DNA of 19,089 bases from an uncultured Saprospiraceae bacterium (GTDB taxonomy: Bacteria > Bacteroidota > Bacteroidia > Chitinophagales > Saprospiraceae). The notes beneath the pieces were generated by a model. It was not told the DNA's origin. It ran no database searches and worked only from the letters and a program-made list of their open reading frames with translations. The stretch is from the NCBI GenBank assembly GCA_938033975.1, contig CALHKJ010000526.1, positions 1 to 19,089 of the forward strand, given 5' to 3'. Position numbers and translations under genes: made by a program. Positions 1-7,925 of this stretch are shown in pieces (position 1 is the stretch's first letter; each line of letters starts with the position of its first letter).

Positions 1-87
1 GCACTTTAGCTTTAATAAGCCTGCCTCGAATACAGTGAATAGCCCAACAGGACCTGCTCCAATGATTAATAAATCTGTTTGAATCAT
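1..87 (-). CDS. NAD(P)/FAD-dependent oxidoreductase, N-terminal fragment (ferredoxin-NADP reductase / thioredoxin reductase-like)
   Basis: This is a partial gene running off the left edge; only the first 29 codons are present. The translation begins MIQTDLLIIGAGPVGLFTVF, a beta strand followed by a GAGPVG dinucleotide-binding loop (residues 10-15), which binds the ADP part of FAD in two-domain disulfide reductase-like flavoproteins. The residues after it (FEAGLLKLKC) resemble the thioredoxin-reductase-like ferredoxin-NADP+ reductases common in Bacteroidota. That narrower assignment is an inference from a very short stretch. The ATG at 87-85 is the natural start because the Rossmann strand follows at once. 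It lies only 5 bases downstream of a good promoter-like box (92-99), so the message may be almost leaderless. The gene is divergent from pdeM. Confidence 0.75.
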   Translation of the reverse strand, partial: MIQTDLLIIGAGPVGLFTVFEAGLLKLKC

Positions 88-91
88 GCCG

Positions 92-120
92 CAAAAATAT
101 TTGAATTATTTTATTCCCAA
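92..120 (-). promoter_or_regulatory. Candidate promoter of the oxidoreductase gene
   Basis: On the minus strand the box TATTTTTG (99 down to 92) fits the Bacteroidota -7 consensus TAnnTTTG exactly. A TTG (120-118) sits 18 bases upstream as a possible -33 element. The expected transcription start would fall within a base or two of the ATG at 87. The motif match is directly visible; its use as a promoter is inferred. Confidence 0.4.
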
Positions 121-139
121 CCATTATGTGGAAATAAAA
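109..139. repeat. Imperfect inverted repeat in the divergent intergenic region
   Basis: Arms 109-119 and 129-139 pair at 10 of 11 positions around a 9-base centre. The repeat overlaps the -33 side of the oxidoreductase promoter candidate. It could be an operator or a chance AT-rich palindrome. The rest of the 88-287 gap holds only promoter-like boxes and no gene that I can see. Confidence 0.25.
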
Positions 140-230
140 CAGTAGCTATAAAACATCTATTAATGGCATTTGTTTTTCATTTATCTTCTAATATCAAAGT
201 TGATCAAAACTAGACCTCTCATTAGAGGCA

Positions 231-261
231 TTTTGCTTTGCGCAAATAAGAACTATTTTTG
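231..261 (+). promoter_or_regulatory. Candidate promoter of the pdeM-helicase unit
   Basis: TTTTG (231-235) is followed after 18 bases by TATTTTTG (254-261), an exact TAnnTTTG box of the Bacteroidota primary sigma factor type. Transcription would begin near 265 and leave a leader of about 20 bases before the TTG start at 288. The same 18-base spacing and the same -7 box occur on the opposite strand for the divergent oxidoreductase. Confidence 0.5.
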
Positions 262-287
262 CAGCCACTAGGAAACTAAACTTTAGC

Positions 288-932
288 TTGAAAGAAATAA
301 TAATACAGAATGAAAAGCTCGTATTGCTTCCGCAAAAAGCAATCTATTGGGAAAAAGAAGAAGCCTTATTAATAGCTGACCTTCATCTTGGTAAGATTGC
401 TCACTTCCGTAAATATGGGATTGCACTTCCACCACAGTCTGAGGATAAAAACTGGGCGACCTTATCTAGATTAATTCGGAAATGGAAACCAAAGAAGTTG
501 ATCATACTTGGAGATTTGTTTCATAGTCAATACAATGACCAGTGGGAAAACTTTGTGGATATGACCGATCGCTATTCGGATGTAGAATGGATTCTAGTAA
601 AAGGAAACCACGATGTGCTTAGAGATAATCATTATCACCGAAGTAATTTAAAGATCTATCCATACGCATTACAAATGTCTCCATTTCTTCTCACCCACGA
701 ACCCGATGAAATATTTGAAGGTTTGTACACATTGTGTGGACATATTCATCCAGGTATCCGAATGAAAGGCTCTGGTCGACAGTCCTTAAGACTGCCTTGT
801 TTTTTCTTTGGAACCAAAGTTGGAATTTTGCCAGCCTTTGGAGTTTTTACTGGCCTCCATGTTTTGCATCCAGAACAAGAAGATAAGGTATATTTGATTG
901 CTGAAGAACAAGTTGTTCCCATCAGTATCTAA
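288..932 (+). CDS. pdeM: Ligase-associated DNA damage response endonuclease PdeM (calcineurin-like metallophosphoesterase)
   Basis: The 214-residue protein carries the full two-metal phosphoesterase motif set: D31-L-H33, G75-D76, G106-N107-H108-D109, H137 (THE) and G151-H-I-H154. It belongs to the bacterial family named for its linkage to ATP-dependent DNA ligase, an exonuclease and an Lhr-like helicase, thought to act in DNA repair. The start is TTG at 288. No ATG or GTG precedes the first metal motif, and the reading frame upstream offers no other initiator. The helicase gene follows after 9 bases, so the two are surely co-transcribed. The usual ligase and exonuclease partners are not in the window, since the gene upstream is divergent. 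Family assignment is confident; nuclease activity is known only from the family description. Confidence 0.9.
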   Translation: MKEIIIQNEKLVLLPQKAIYWEKEEALLIADLHLGKIAHFRKYGIALPPQSEDKNWATLSRLIRKWKPKKLIILGDLFHSQYNDQWENFVDMTDRYSDVEWILVKGNHDVLRDNHYHRSNLKIYPYALQMSPFLLTHEPDEIFEGLYTLCGHIHPGIRMKGSGRQSLRLPCFFFGTKVGILPAFGVFTGLHVLHPEQEDKVYLIAEEQVVPISI

Positions 933-941
933 AGTCTAAGT

Positions 942-3383
942 TTGACATCAATCAAAGAAAATATTACACTCATTAGTGATTGGTTTTCCAAGAGTGGTTG
1001 GAAGGCACACCCTTTTCAAAAAAAGGCTTGGAAGTACCAACTTAATGGTTACAGTGGTATTGTCAATGCACCAACTGGAAGTGGAAAGACCTTCTCTGTA
1101 ATGTTGCCTATTTTTGCACCCTACATTGAAAATAAAGAAACACCGGAGGGTCTCCAACTAATTTGGATCTCACCCATTCGTGCCTTAGCAAAAGAAATTT
1201 CTCTTTCAGCAGAAAAAGCAATTGCAGCTTACGGCTTAAATTGGAAAGTAGGAATTAGAACTGGGGACACAACAACTGTTGAGCGGCAAAAGCAAATCAA
1301 AAATCCACCACAAATAATGATCACGACTCCAGAGTCTCTGCATATCATTATGAGCTCTCGTAAGTCAAAAGTGATATTTGATTCTTGTCAAGTTGTTGTT
1401 GTCGATGAATGGCATGAACTTATTGGTTCAAAGAGAGGGGTGCAAACGGAGCTTTTTTTAAGTTGCATGAGAGGGAAGCATCCCGAATTAAAAACATGGG
1501 GAATCAGTGCTACCATCGGTAACCTTCCAGAAGCCCTGGATGTACTCCTAGGACCAGGTCAAGATGACAAGAGGATACTAATCAAGGCCAATATCAATAA
1601 GAAGATTCTTGTAAAAACAATCATGCCTGATGAGATTGAACGATATCCTTGGTCAGGACATTTAGGAATATTATTGTTGGATAAAGTTGTTCCGATTATT
1701 CAATCGGCATCTTCTACTTTGATATTTACCAACACAAGAGCACAATGCGAAATTTGGTACCAAAAATTACTTGAGTACGATCCTTCTTTGGCAGGCATCA
1801 TGGCGATGCATCATGGATCAATCAGCAAGGACATGCGTGCATGGGTCGAACAAGCTCTCTATGATGGAAAACTGAAAGCAGTTGTGTGTACCTCTAGTCT
1901 TGATCTTGGAGTTGATTTTCGCCCAGTAGAAAATATAGTTCAAGTGGGAAGTCCTAAAGGTGTTGCACGTTTTGTACAAAGAGCAGGAAGATCTGGTCAT
2001 AGCCCAGGAGCAACAAGTAAAATTTATTTTCTTCCTACCAATTCTTTGGAGCTTATTGAATCCTCAGCTCTGCGAAAGGCAATTAAAGAAAAGAGGATAG
2101 AGGACCGTACTCCTTTTGTGAGATCATGGGATGTGTTGATACAGTATATGATGACAAGAGCTGTAGGTGGTGGATTCAAAGATGTGGAGCTGTATGAGGA
2201 ATTGATAAAAACATTTTGTTATTCCTCTATGACAAAAGATGAGTGGTCCTTGCTACTGAACTATATCCTTTATGGTAGTCAATCTTTGAGAGCCTATGAT
2301 GAGTATCATAAAATTGGGAAAACAAAGGATGGTATCTACTTGGTCAATAATAGAGGTGTTGCACAACGCCACAGACTTTCGATAGGAACCATTGTAAGTG
2401 ACGCCATGCTACAAGTAAAATTTGTTAGAGGAAAGAAAATTGGGACAGTTGAAGAATGGTTTGTTGCTCAGTTTTCTCCAGGCGATAATTTTTGGTTTGC
2501 AGGGATGTCCTTAGAGTATGTAAGAATCAAAGACAATTTTCTTGAGGTAAGAAAAAGCAAAAAGAAGAGTGGAAAGATACCATCCTATATGGGAGGAAGA
2601 CTTTCTTTTACTTCCCAAATGTCAGAGGTCTTAAAGGAAAAAATATATGAATATGGGAGAGGTGAAATTAAAGATGTAGAAATGAAAAAGCTAATTCCTC
2701 TTTTTGAAATGCAGGAATTGAGATCAAGGATGCCGAGGGAAGAAGAAGTATTGGTAGAATACTTTCATAGCTCGGAAGGCTTCCATTTATTGATGTATCC
2801 ATTTGAAGGAAGAAATGTGCATGAAGGAATGGCCGCTTTGCTTGGCCAACGACTTTCAAAATTATTGCCAATCAGTTTTAGTTTGGCCTACAATGATTTT
2901 GGTTTCGAACTTTTATCTGACAAACAAATTGATGTGGATAAAATTCTGACAAAAGAACTTTTTAATCCAAGAAACCTTGAACAAGATATTCAGGCAAGTA
3001 TCAATTCGGTAGAGATTGCTCAAAGGAAATTTAGAGACATAGCTTGTATAAGTGGATTAGTCTTTACCGGTTATCCTGGTAAAGAAAAAAGACAAAAGCA
3101 TCTAACAAGTAATTCGAGATTAATCTTTGATGTATTTAGAGAGTATGAACCAGATAATCTTTTGTATTTACAAACCTACGACGAGGTGATGGCTGTCGAG
3201 CTGCAAGAAGATAGAATTTATACAGCCCTTGAAAGAATTAGAAATAAAAAAATAGTGATTACCAAACCAGAAAAGTACACTCCATTTTCATTTCCAATTA
3301 TGGTAGATCGACTGAGAGAAAAAATGAGCTCAGAGACACTATTGGATCGGATTGAAAAGATGAAGGTGGAGTTGGTAAAGTAG
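942..3383 (+). CDS. Ligase-associated DEXH-box DNA helicase (Lhr-like)
   Basis: This 813-residue superfamily 2 helicase shows all core motifs in order: I (PTGSGKT, 44-50), Ia (SPIRAL, 77-82), Ib (TTPES, 128-132), II (DEWH, 155-158), III (SAT, 189-191), IV (FTNTRAQ, 262-268), V (TSSLDLGVDF, 317-326) and VI (QRAGRSGH, 346-353). The roughly 450-residue C-terminal half matches the Lhr type, with a winged-helix region and a beta-rich module. The family is defined by linkage to ATP-dependent ligase and PdeM and probably unwinds DNA 3' to 5' during repair. The start must be the TTG at 942: the upstream frame is closed by the pdeM stop at 930, and the first internal Met is residue 54, after the Walker motif. 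It ends opposite a convergent gene with a palindrome between them. Confidence 0.9.
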   Translation: MTSIKENITLISDWFSKSGWKAHPFQKKAWKYQLNGYSGIVNAPTGSGKTFSVMLPIFAPYIENKETPEGLQLIWISPIRALAKEISLSAEKAIAAYGLNWKVGIRTGDTTTVERQKQIKNPPQIMITTPESLHIIMSSRKSKVIFDSCQVVVVDEWHELIGSKRGVQTELFLSCMRGKHPELKTWGISATIGNLPEALDVLLGPGQDDKRILIKANINKKILVKTIMPDEIERYPWSGHLGILLLDKVVPIIQSASSTLIFTNTRAQCEIWYQKLLEYDPSLAGIMAMHHGSISKDMRAWVEQALYDGKLKAVVCTSSLDLGVDFRPVENIVQVGSPKGVARFVQRAGRSGHSPGATSKIYFLPTNSLELIESSALRKAIKEKRIEDRTPFVRSWDVLIQYMMTRAVGGGFKDVELYEELIKTFCYSSMTKDEWSLLLNYILYGSQSLRAYDEYHKIGKTKDGIYLVNNRGVAQRHRLSIGTIVSDAMLQVKFVRGKKIGTVEEWFVAQFSPGDNFWFAGMSLEYVRIKDNFLEVRKSKKKSGKIPSYMGGRLSFTSQMSEVLKEKIYEYGRGEIKDVEMKKLIPLFEMQELRSRMPREEEVLVEYFHSSEGFHLLMYPFEGRNVHEGMAALLGQRLSKLLPISFSLAYNDFGFELLSDKQIDVDKILTKELFNPRNLEQDIQASINSVEIAQRKFRDIACISGLVFTGYPGKEKRQKHLTSNSRLIFDVFREYEPDNLLYLQTYDEVMAVELQEDRIYTALERIRNKKIVITKPEKYTPFSFPIMVDRLREKMSSETLLDRIEKMKVELVK

Positions 3384-3405
3384 GTTTTTCTTGAAAACAT
3401 TTTCA

Positions 3406-3431
3406 TTTTCTTTTGATTGACCAAAAGAAAA
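3406..3431. terminator. Possible bidirectional terminator between convergent genes
   Basis: A perfect 10-base inverted repeat (3406-3415 and 3422-3431) with a 6-base loop lies in the 75-base gap between the helicase stop and the stop of the opposing gene. The arms are A/T-rich, giving T-rich sequence on one side and A-rich on the other, so it could act in both directions. The stem has only two G-C pairs, so it is not strong. Confidence 0.45.
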
Positions 3432-3458
3432 CGGAAACTAGGACAAAAGTCTCTTATT

Positions 3459-6400
3459 CTAAAAGTCTTTTCCTAAAGACAGATATATCTTCGGATCTTG
3501 AATTGATCCAGTTTCAATTCCCCAGGCGTAGTCTAGTTTTACAAAGTATCTCAGTAGTGTAGATCTCATACCAAAGCCATAACCCATTACTAATGGGTCT
3601 CTAAAGTATTTGATATTTACAATGATTACTGGAGGGCTCTCAAGAGTGGCATTGTTTATAGGGTTGTTTGCATCAAAAGGAGACTTTCCATGCCATGCGA
3701 GTCCGGCATCAAAAAAGCCGACAAACTGCAAGTCACGTAAGAAACTATATTTTACTCTTTTTATTCCCAATAGATTGAGTACTGGTAGTCGCAATTCTAC
3801 ATTACTAAGTACAAAGCTATTTCCATTTCTAATGTTGTAATCAAAACCTCTTAGGTGAGGAGCAATGGCTTTAAATGAATAGTTACCACCAGGTACTGGT
3901 ATGTTGTCGTTGAACGATGCGCCCAATGCACTTTCTACTCCTCCTAAAAAGTAGAGCATCTTATCAGATCCAAATGATGTGGCACCAGCTCCCCTGAAAG
4001 CTAGTACTGCGTGTTTTAAAATGGGTTGATAATACCTTGCATCAAAACCAAAGACAGAAGTAAATCCATTACTAAAATTGAATTCAAAGCCATCCGTCAC
4101 CTGCAGATCAAATGAGTTAATTGCTTCGGCATATAATTTATATCGTGCTCCATTTTTGATATTTAATCCTACATCAAAACTATTATCAAAAATGTACTCA
4201 AGTTTGGTAGAAATTACTTTTTCTCTTTCTTGCGGAGCAGTTAAACTTCCAAAATCAGAGGATAGAAAAAAGAATCTATCAAATCTCAAACTTGTGGTTA
4301 GATTTAAACTTCTATAGATATCAAAAGGATATTTGATTCTGTATAAACCAAGCAGTGAGTTTTTTCTAAAGCGGATAATAGGAAGAAAATCTGCTTGATC
4401 AATTTCTGTTATAGATCTTCTATATATGGCATATCGATGATCAAATAGCTCCTTATCGTCATCTGCAACAGCAAAGATTTCTGAACCATTAAAGCCAGTT
4501 GGTATCCTTATTCCAGCTTGAATTTTATAATCTTCGAAAATATCTTTTACATCTGTTTTAAAAAGTATTCCCGCAGGTTGTCCCTGAATCTGTTGCGCAT
4601 TTTCAGTATAACTTTCAAGTCCTTCAAAAAGCACTTGGTTATCAAATCTGGTGGTAATATCAAACCAACGGAAGGTTAACCTTGCGGCATTTGCTCTCAT
4701 TGGTGAAAACTTAATCACCCTTTTTCCATCTTGGACAGATTCTGAAAAGTAGTTAGAAAAGTATTTATCAAAACCAGTTTTCAGAGTTGGATCATTAATG
4801 TCTTTTTGGTTTATCTCGTCCAAATTTTCTGGATCATCAAATTCACTTTGAAATAAGTAGCCAGGTTTGATTTCTTCTTTTTCAGTAACAATAACCAATG
4901 GTGTTGCCTCCTTTGCTGCCTTCACTATTTTACTCTCGCTATCCTCACCACGATAACTCAGTTCAACATTATCTCTGAGCAGATAATTTTTATTATTTAT
5001 TTTTTGTGAGTATAAATATTTCCCGGAAGGGCTTAAATCATGATGGAGTATATTCCGATTATAGCTGCTGTTTAGTGATGATTCATTTCCAGACAATACA
5101 TACCTCTGGTTTTTACCTGACTCATACGAGAGATAGGTATAGTTTTCACCAGTGACTTTAAATGCATCTCTTTCTGAGATCTCCGGTGTTTCAGAAATTC
5201 TGATTAGATTTTTTTCTTTTTCTTCACTAAAGGGGTAGAAATAAAGATCCATTTCTGCTAAAGGAAGTATCGTATCAAGCTTTTCATTTTTAAGCAAGAG
5301 TTCACTTCTGTTTGAAGAAAAAAGAATTCCTTTTTGACCATTATACTTGATAACCTTTGCGTCAAGATCATCATAAAAATCCTCAGTAAGTCTTTTGGTA
5401 CTTCTTGACTTTATATTAAACTCAAACAGGTCAGAATATCCATTAACTGAGGCATTGATCATATAGTTTTCACCATCTATATAATCGATTTCATATAATC
5501 TTTGATAGTTGCTAGGGAAGGTGGTCCACTTTTCTTCACCATCAACTACATCTATTTCTTTTAAGAATATTTCATCTTTATGTTCATAGACTAGGGTGAC
5601 GTATCTATCGGAAGGGTGCCATGCAACTAGAGGGTAGTTAAAATCAGTTTCTTGAAAAATATTTTTCGTTCCAAATTTTAAAATCCTTTTTGATTCTCCT
5701 GTATTCTCATCATAGAGATAGACAAAAAATTTGCTATTGTCATTAAGGACGTATACAAATTGATCCCCTTTGTGGTTTATTTTGACATTGGAATAAGGGA
5801 GGTTTCTTCTGTTCTTAATAATAATGGCATTGTCAGGAATGGATTTATCAATTTCCATATTTATGTCAAAGCCTGCTTTATAAAAGTCACTCCAATCTTC
5901 TTTAATTTGATCAAAGGAAATCCCAAGGATGTAATAAAAACTCTCGTCTAGTTTTCTGTTGATTCTTGTAAGGTATACTAGATTGGCAATATTAGCCATA
6001 CCATACATCTGCTCTAGATAATACCACATACTATGTCCAGCAAGCTCAGGATAATCATCTACCAATTTATCAAAATCTAAATATCGTTTCGGCTTTGACT
6101 GAATGACATCTTTTAGATTGTCTTCAATTTGGTAATCCCAATTACTTCCTGCAAACGAAACCAGTCCTAGCTTAAACCAATCAGGGAGCCTCAACAAAAT
6201 TGCATTTTGCACCTGCTCTTGTAGATTAGATCCAAATAGAATTGAATTAATATATACTGTTGCAATTCCTTTTCTGATTTGCTTGCGCAAATGTCTGTGA
6301 TCTCCATCAAAGTAGACAAACATTTTATTGCCAACTACTTGAGTCACATTATTTTTAGAATGATAGGAATCTTCATTTCCTAGATTGGTTTGTTTGACAT

Positions 6401-6689
6401 CGCTTAAGTCAACATAGACAACAAGCTCTATTTTTTTGTTAAGTCTATGCTCAAGAATTCTTTGGATTTCATCATGGTCCAATTCTGCCATCTGTGCAGC
6501 GGATTGGCCGATATTACGAGATTTTCCATACCAATATGAAATGAAATTTTCAGTTTCGTATTTATCCCACTTATTAAAGTCATCGTGATATTGCACCCTA
6601 TTTTTACCAAAGTTGGTATTGATGCTCTGTCCACCTAGAATTAGAGGAAAAAGGAGAATGAGAATTATATGGAGAATATTGAACCTCAT
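3459..6689 (-). CDS. Outer-membrane protein with degenerate MA-type peptidase domain, TolB/PD40-like propeller and Omp85-like barrel
   Basis: The 1076-residue protein starts with a signal peptide (hydrophobic residues 4-19). Residues about 40-275 resemble the peptidase MA domain of gluzincins, including a tail like that family's (AGHSMWYYLEQMYG, then GISFDQIKEDWSDFY). However, the zinc motif HExxH is absent (RKGIA at 139-143), and the usual E-G-L-A segment reads LGLVSF (174-179). Residues about 290-640 hold repeated WHPSDRY- and SPSGKYLYSQ-like strands, as in TolB/PD40 beta propellers. Residues about 680-1076 look like a transmembrane barrel with an LRGFDY motif similar to Omp85/surface antigen proteins and a C-terminal Phe, the usual outer-membrane insertion signal. 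Such proteins are often labelled TolB-like translocation proteins in Bacteroidota, but their job is unknown. The gene is transcribed alone, divergent from the MBL gene. Confidence 0.75.
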   Translation of the reverse strand: MRFNILHIILILLFPLILGGQSINTNFGKNRVQYHDDFNKWDKYETENFISYWYGKSRNIGQSAAQMAELDHDEIQRILEHRLNKKIELVVYVDLSDVKQTNLGNEDSYHSKNNVTQVVGNKMFVYFDGDHRHLRKQIRKGIATVYINSILFGSNLQEQVQNAILLRLPDWFKLGLVSFAGSNWDYQIEDNLKDVIQSKPKRYLDFDKLVDDYPELAGHSMWYYLEQMYGMANIANLVYLTRINRKLDESFYYILGISFDQIKEDWSDFYKAGFDINMEIDKSIPDNAIIIKNRRNLPYSNVKINHKGDQFVYVLNDNSKFFVYLYDENTGESKRILKFGTKNIFQETDFNYPLVAWHPSDRYVTLVYEHKDEIFLKEIDVVDGEEKWTTFPSNYQRLYEIDYIDGENYMINASVNGYSDLFEFNIKSRSTKRLTEDFYDDLDAKVIKYNGQKGILFSSNRSELLLKNEKLDTILPLAEMDLYFYPFSEEKEKNLIRISETPEISERDAFKVTGENYTYLSYESGKNQRYVLSGNESSLNSSYNRNILHHDLSPSGKYLYSQKINNKNYLLRDNVELSYRGEDSESKIVKAAKEATPLVIVTEKEEIKPGYLFQSEFDDPENLDEINQKDINDPTLKTGFDKYFSNYFSESVQDGKRVIKFSPMRANAARLTFRWFDITTRFDNQVLFEGLESYTENAQQIQGQPAGILFKTDVKDIFEDYKIQAGIRIPTGFNGSEIFAVADDDKELFDHRYAIYRRSITEIDQADFLPIIRFRKNSLLGLYRIKYPFDIYRSLNLTTSLRFDRFFFLSSDFGSLTAPQEREKVISTKLEYIFDNSFDVGLNIKNGARYKLYAEAINSFDLQVTDGFEFNFSNGFTSVFGFDARYYQPILKHAVLAFRGAGATSFGSDKMLYFLGGVESALGASFNDNIPVPGGNYSFKAIAPHLRGFDYNIRNGNSFVLSNVELRLPVLNLLGIKRVKYSFLRDLQFVGFFDAGLAWHGKSPFDANNPINNATLESPPVIIVNIKYFRDPLVMGYGFGMRSTLLRYFVKLDYAWGIETGSIQDPKIYLSLGKDF

Positions 6690-6705
6690 GAATACTTCTG
6701 TCTAC

Positions 6706-6733
6706 TAAAGATATGTAATTTAGCACACTAAAT
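6706..6733. promoter_or_regulatory. Divergent control region with a 16-base palindrome
   Basis: The 49-base gap between two divergent genes holds a palindrome with 6-base arms, ATTTAG-CACA-CTAAAT (6718-6733). It also holds two near-consensus -7 boxes with one mismatch each: TATCTTTA on the minus strand (6713-6706) and TAATTTAG on the plus strand (6716-6723). The palindrome overlaps the plus-strand box and could be an operator serving both genes. No convincing -33 element is visible for either box. Confidence 0.3.
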
Positions 6734-6738
6734 CTTGT

Positions 6739-7377
6739 ATGATGGAGGTCGCTGTATTTACTTTTAATGCATTTGCTGAGAATAGCTATGTGCTGTACGA
6801 CAAATCGAAGAGTTGTATCATTATTGACCCAGGTTGCAATTCAAAAGATGAGCAGGACCTTTTGGTTGGTTTTATTGAACAAAATGAGCTCAAACCAGTA
6901 AAATTGGTCAATACTCATTGCCATATTGACCATATTTTGGGAAATAGCTTTGTTTCAGAAAAGTATGGTTTAGAGTTAATTGCTCATCGTGGTGAAATTC
7001 CTGTCCTTGAGGCTGGGAAGATTAGCAGTGATATTTACTCTATTAAATATGATCCAAGTCCAGAAATAAGTTCATTTCTTGAAGAAGGCGATACCCTGAG
7101 TTTTGGTGATACAAACTTAGAAGTACTATTTACCCCTGGACATTCTCCTGCAAGTCTTTCATTTTTTCATGCTGAATCAAAGCAGCTAATTGCTGGGGAT
7201 GTACTTTTTGAGGGAAGCATTGGTAGAACTGATTTGCCAGGTGGAGATTTTGATACGCTTATCGCAAATATTAAAACAAAACTTTTTCCTCTTGGAGATG
7301 ATGTTATCGTCTATCCTGGACATGGTCCACATACCACGATTGGTAAGGAAAAGAAATTAAATCCATTTTTACAATAA
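6739..7377 (+). CDS. MBL-fold metallo-hydrolase (glyoxalase II-like, YcbL type)
   Basis: The 212-residue protein has the metallo-beta-lactamase signature H60-x-H62-x-D64-H65 (THCHIDH). The further metal ligands are H135 (PGHSP), D154 (AGDVLF) and H195 (YPGHGP). This spacing and the RTDLPGGD segment (163-170) are typical of the short hydroxyacylglutathione-hydrolase-like family, of which E. coli YcbL is a member. The long C-terminal substrate domain of true GloB is missing, so glutathione thioester specificity should not be assumed. Two ATG codons stand in tandem (6739 and 6742), and either may be used. The next gene begins on the last base of the stop codon (TAATG), which implies translational coupling with the TrpF-like protein. 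Confidence 0.88.
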   Translation: MMEVAVFTFNAFAENSYVLYDKSKSCIIIDPGCNSKDEQDLLVGFIEQNELKPVKLVNTHCHIDHILGNSFVSEKYGLELIAHRGEIPVLEAGKISSDIYSIKYDPSPEISSFLEEGDTLSFGDTNLEVLFTPGHSPASLSFFHAESKQLIAGDVLFEGSIGRTDLPGGDFDTLIANIKTKLFPLGDDVIVYPGHGPHTTIGKEKKLNPFLQ

Positions 7378-7925
7378 TGTTATCAAGAAAAATAATCGCA
7401 AGTAATATTCGCAACCTTACAGATGCAAGATATTTTGCAGCTTGGATGGTGGATTATATGAGTTTTGATATTAGTGCAAATACCCAGTCATTTATTGGCC
7501 CTTCTAATATTACAGAAATTATCAATTGGTTGGAAGGCCCAGCCTTTATCGGCAACTTCTCGGACCACCTGAACTTAGAATTTTTAGTAGAGAATGTTAA
7601 GCAGTTAAACTTGAGAGGTATTATCACAAATCATAAAGAAATTGCTGAGCAGTGGAATTTTGAGAATGGAGAACTTTTCTATTCGGTTACTGATTTTGAG
7701 TTGGTCAAAAACCTTGACACAAAAATAATTACAAAACCAAGCTCTGTCGAAAGTTTTATCAATGCAGGGCATGAGGTCTACATCGATTCCAGATATTTTG
7801 AATTAGAACTTTTGGAAAGTTTAGGAAAACGAACGGGTCTTTGCCTTGAGGGAGGAGAAGAAATAAAAACAGGCCTTAAAAGCTTTGATGAACTTGATGA
7901 TATTCTTGAGTTCCTAGCTGACTAA
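7377..7925 (+). CDS. TrpF-like beta/alpha-barrel protein, probably not an active phosphoribosylanthranilate isomerase
   Basis: This 182-residue cytosolic protein resembles TrpF at both ends. KIIASNIRNLTDARYFAAWM (from residue 5) parallels the KICG-x-t-x-x-dA start. EGGEEIKTGLKSFDELDDILEFL-type sequence (about 158-180) parallels the SGVE-x-x-x-G-KD ending that binds phosphate. The catalytic cysteine of TrpF is replaced (KIIA instead of KICG), and the protein is about 20-30 residues shorter than most TrpF. It is therefore likely a divergent or repurposed barrel. No other trp gene is near. It overlaps the MBL gene by one base and probably forms an operon with it. Its stop overlaps the stop of the convergent DUF2752 gene by 4 bases. 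The family link is moderate in confidence; the function is unknown. Confidence 0.6.
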   Translation: MLSRKIIASNIRNLTDARYFAAWMVDYMSFDISANTQSFIGPSNITEIINWLEGPAFIGNFSDHLNLEFLVENVKQLNLRGIITNHKEIAEQWNFENGELFYSVTDFELVKNLDTKIITKPSSVESFINAGHEVYIDSRYFELELLESLGKRTGLCLEGGEEIKTGLKSFDELDDILEFLAD

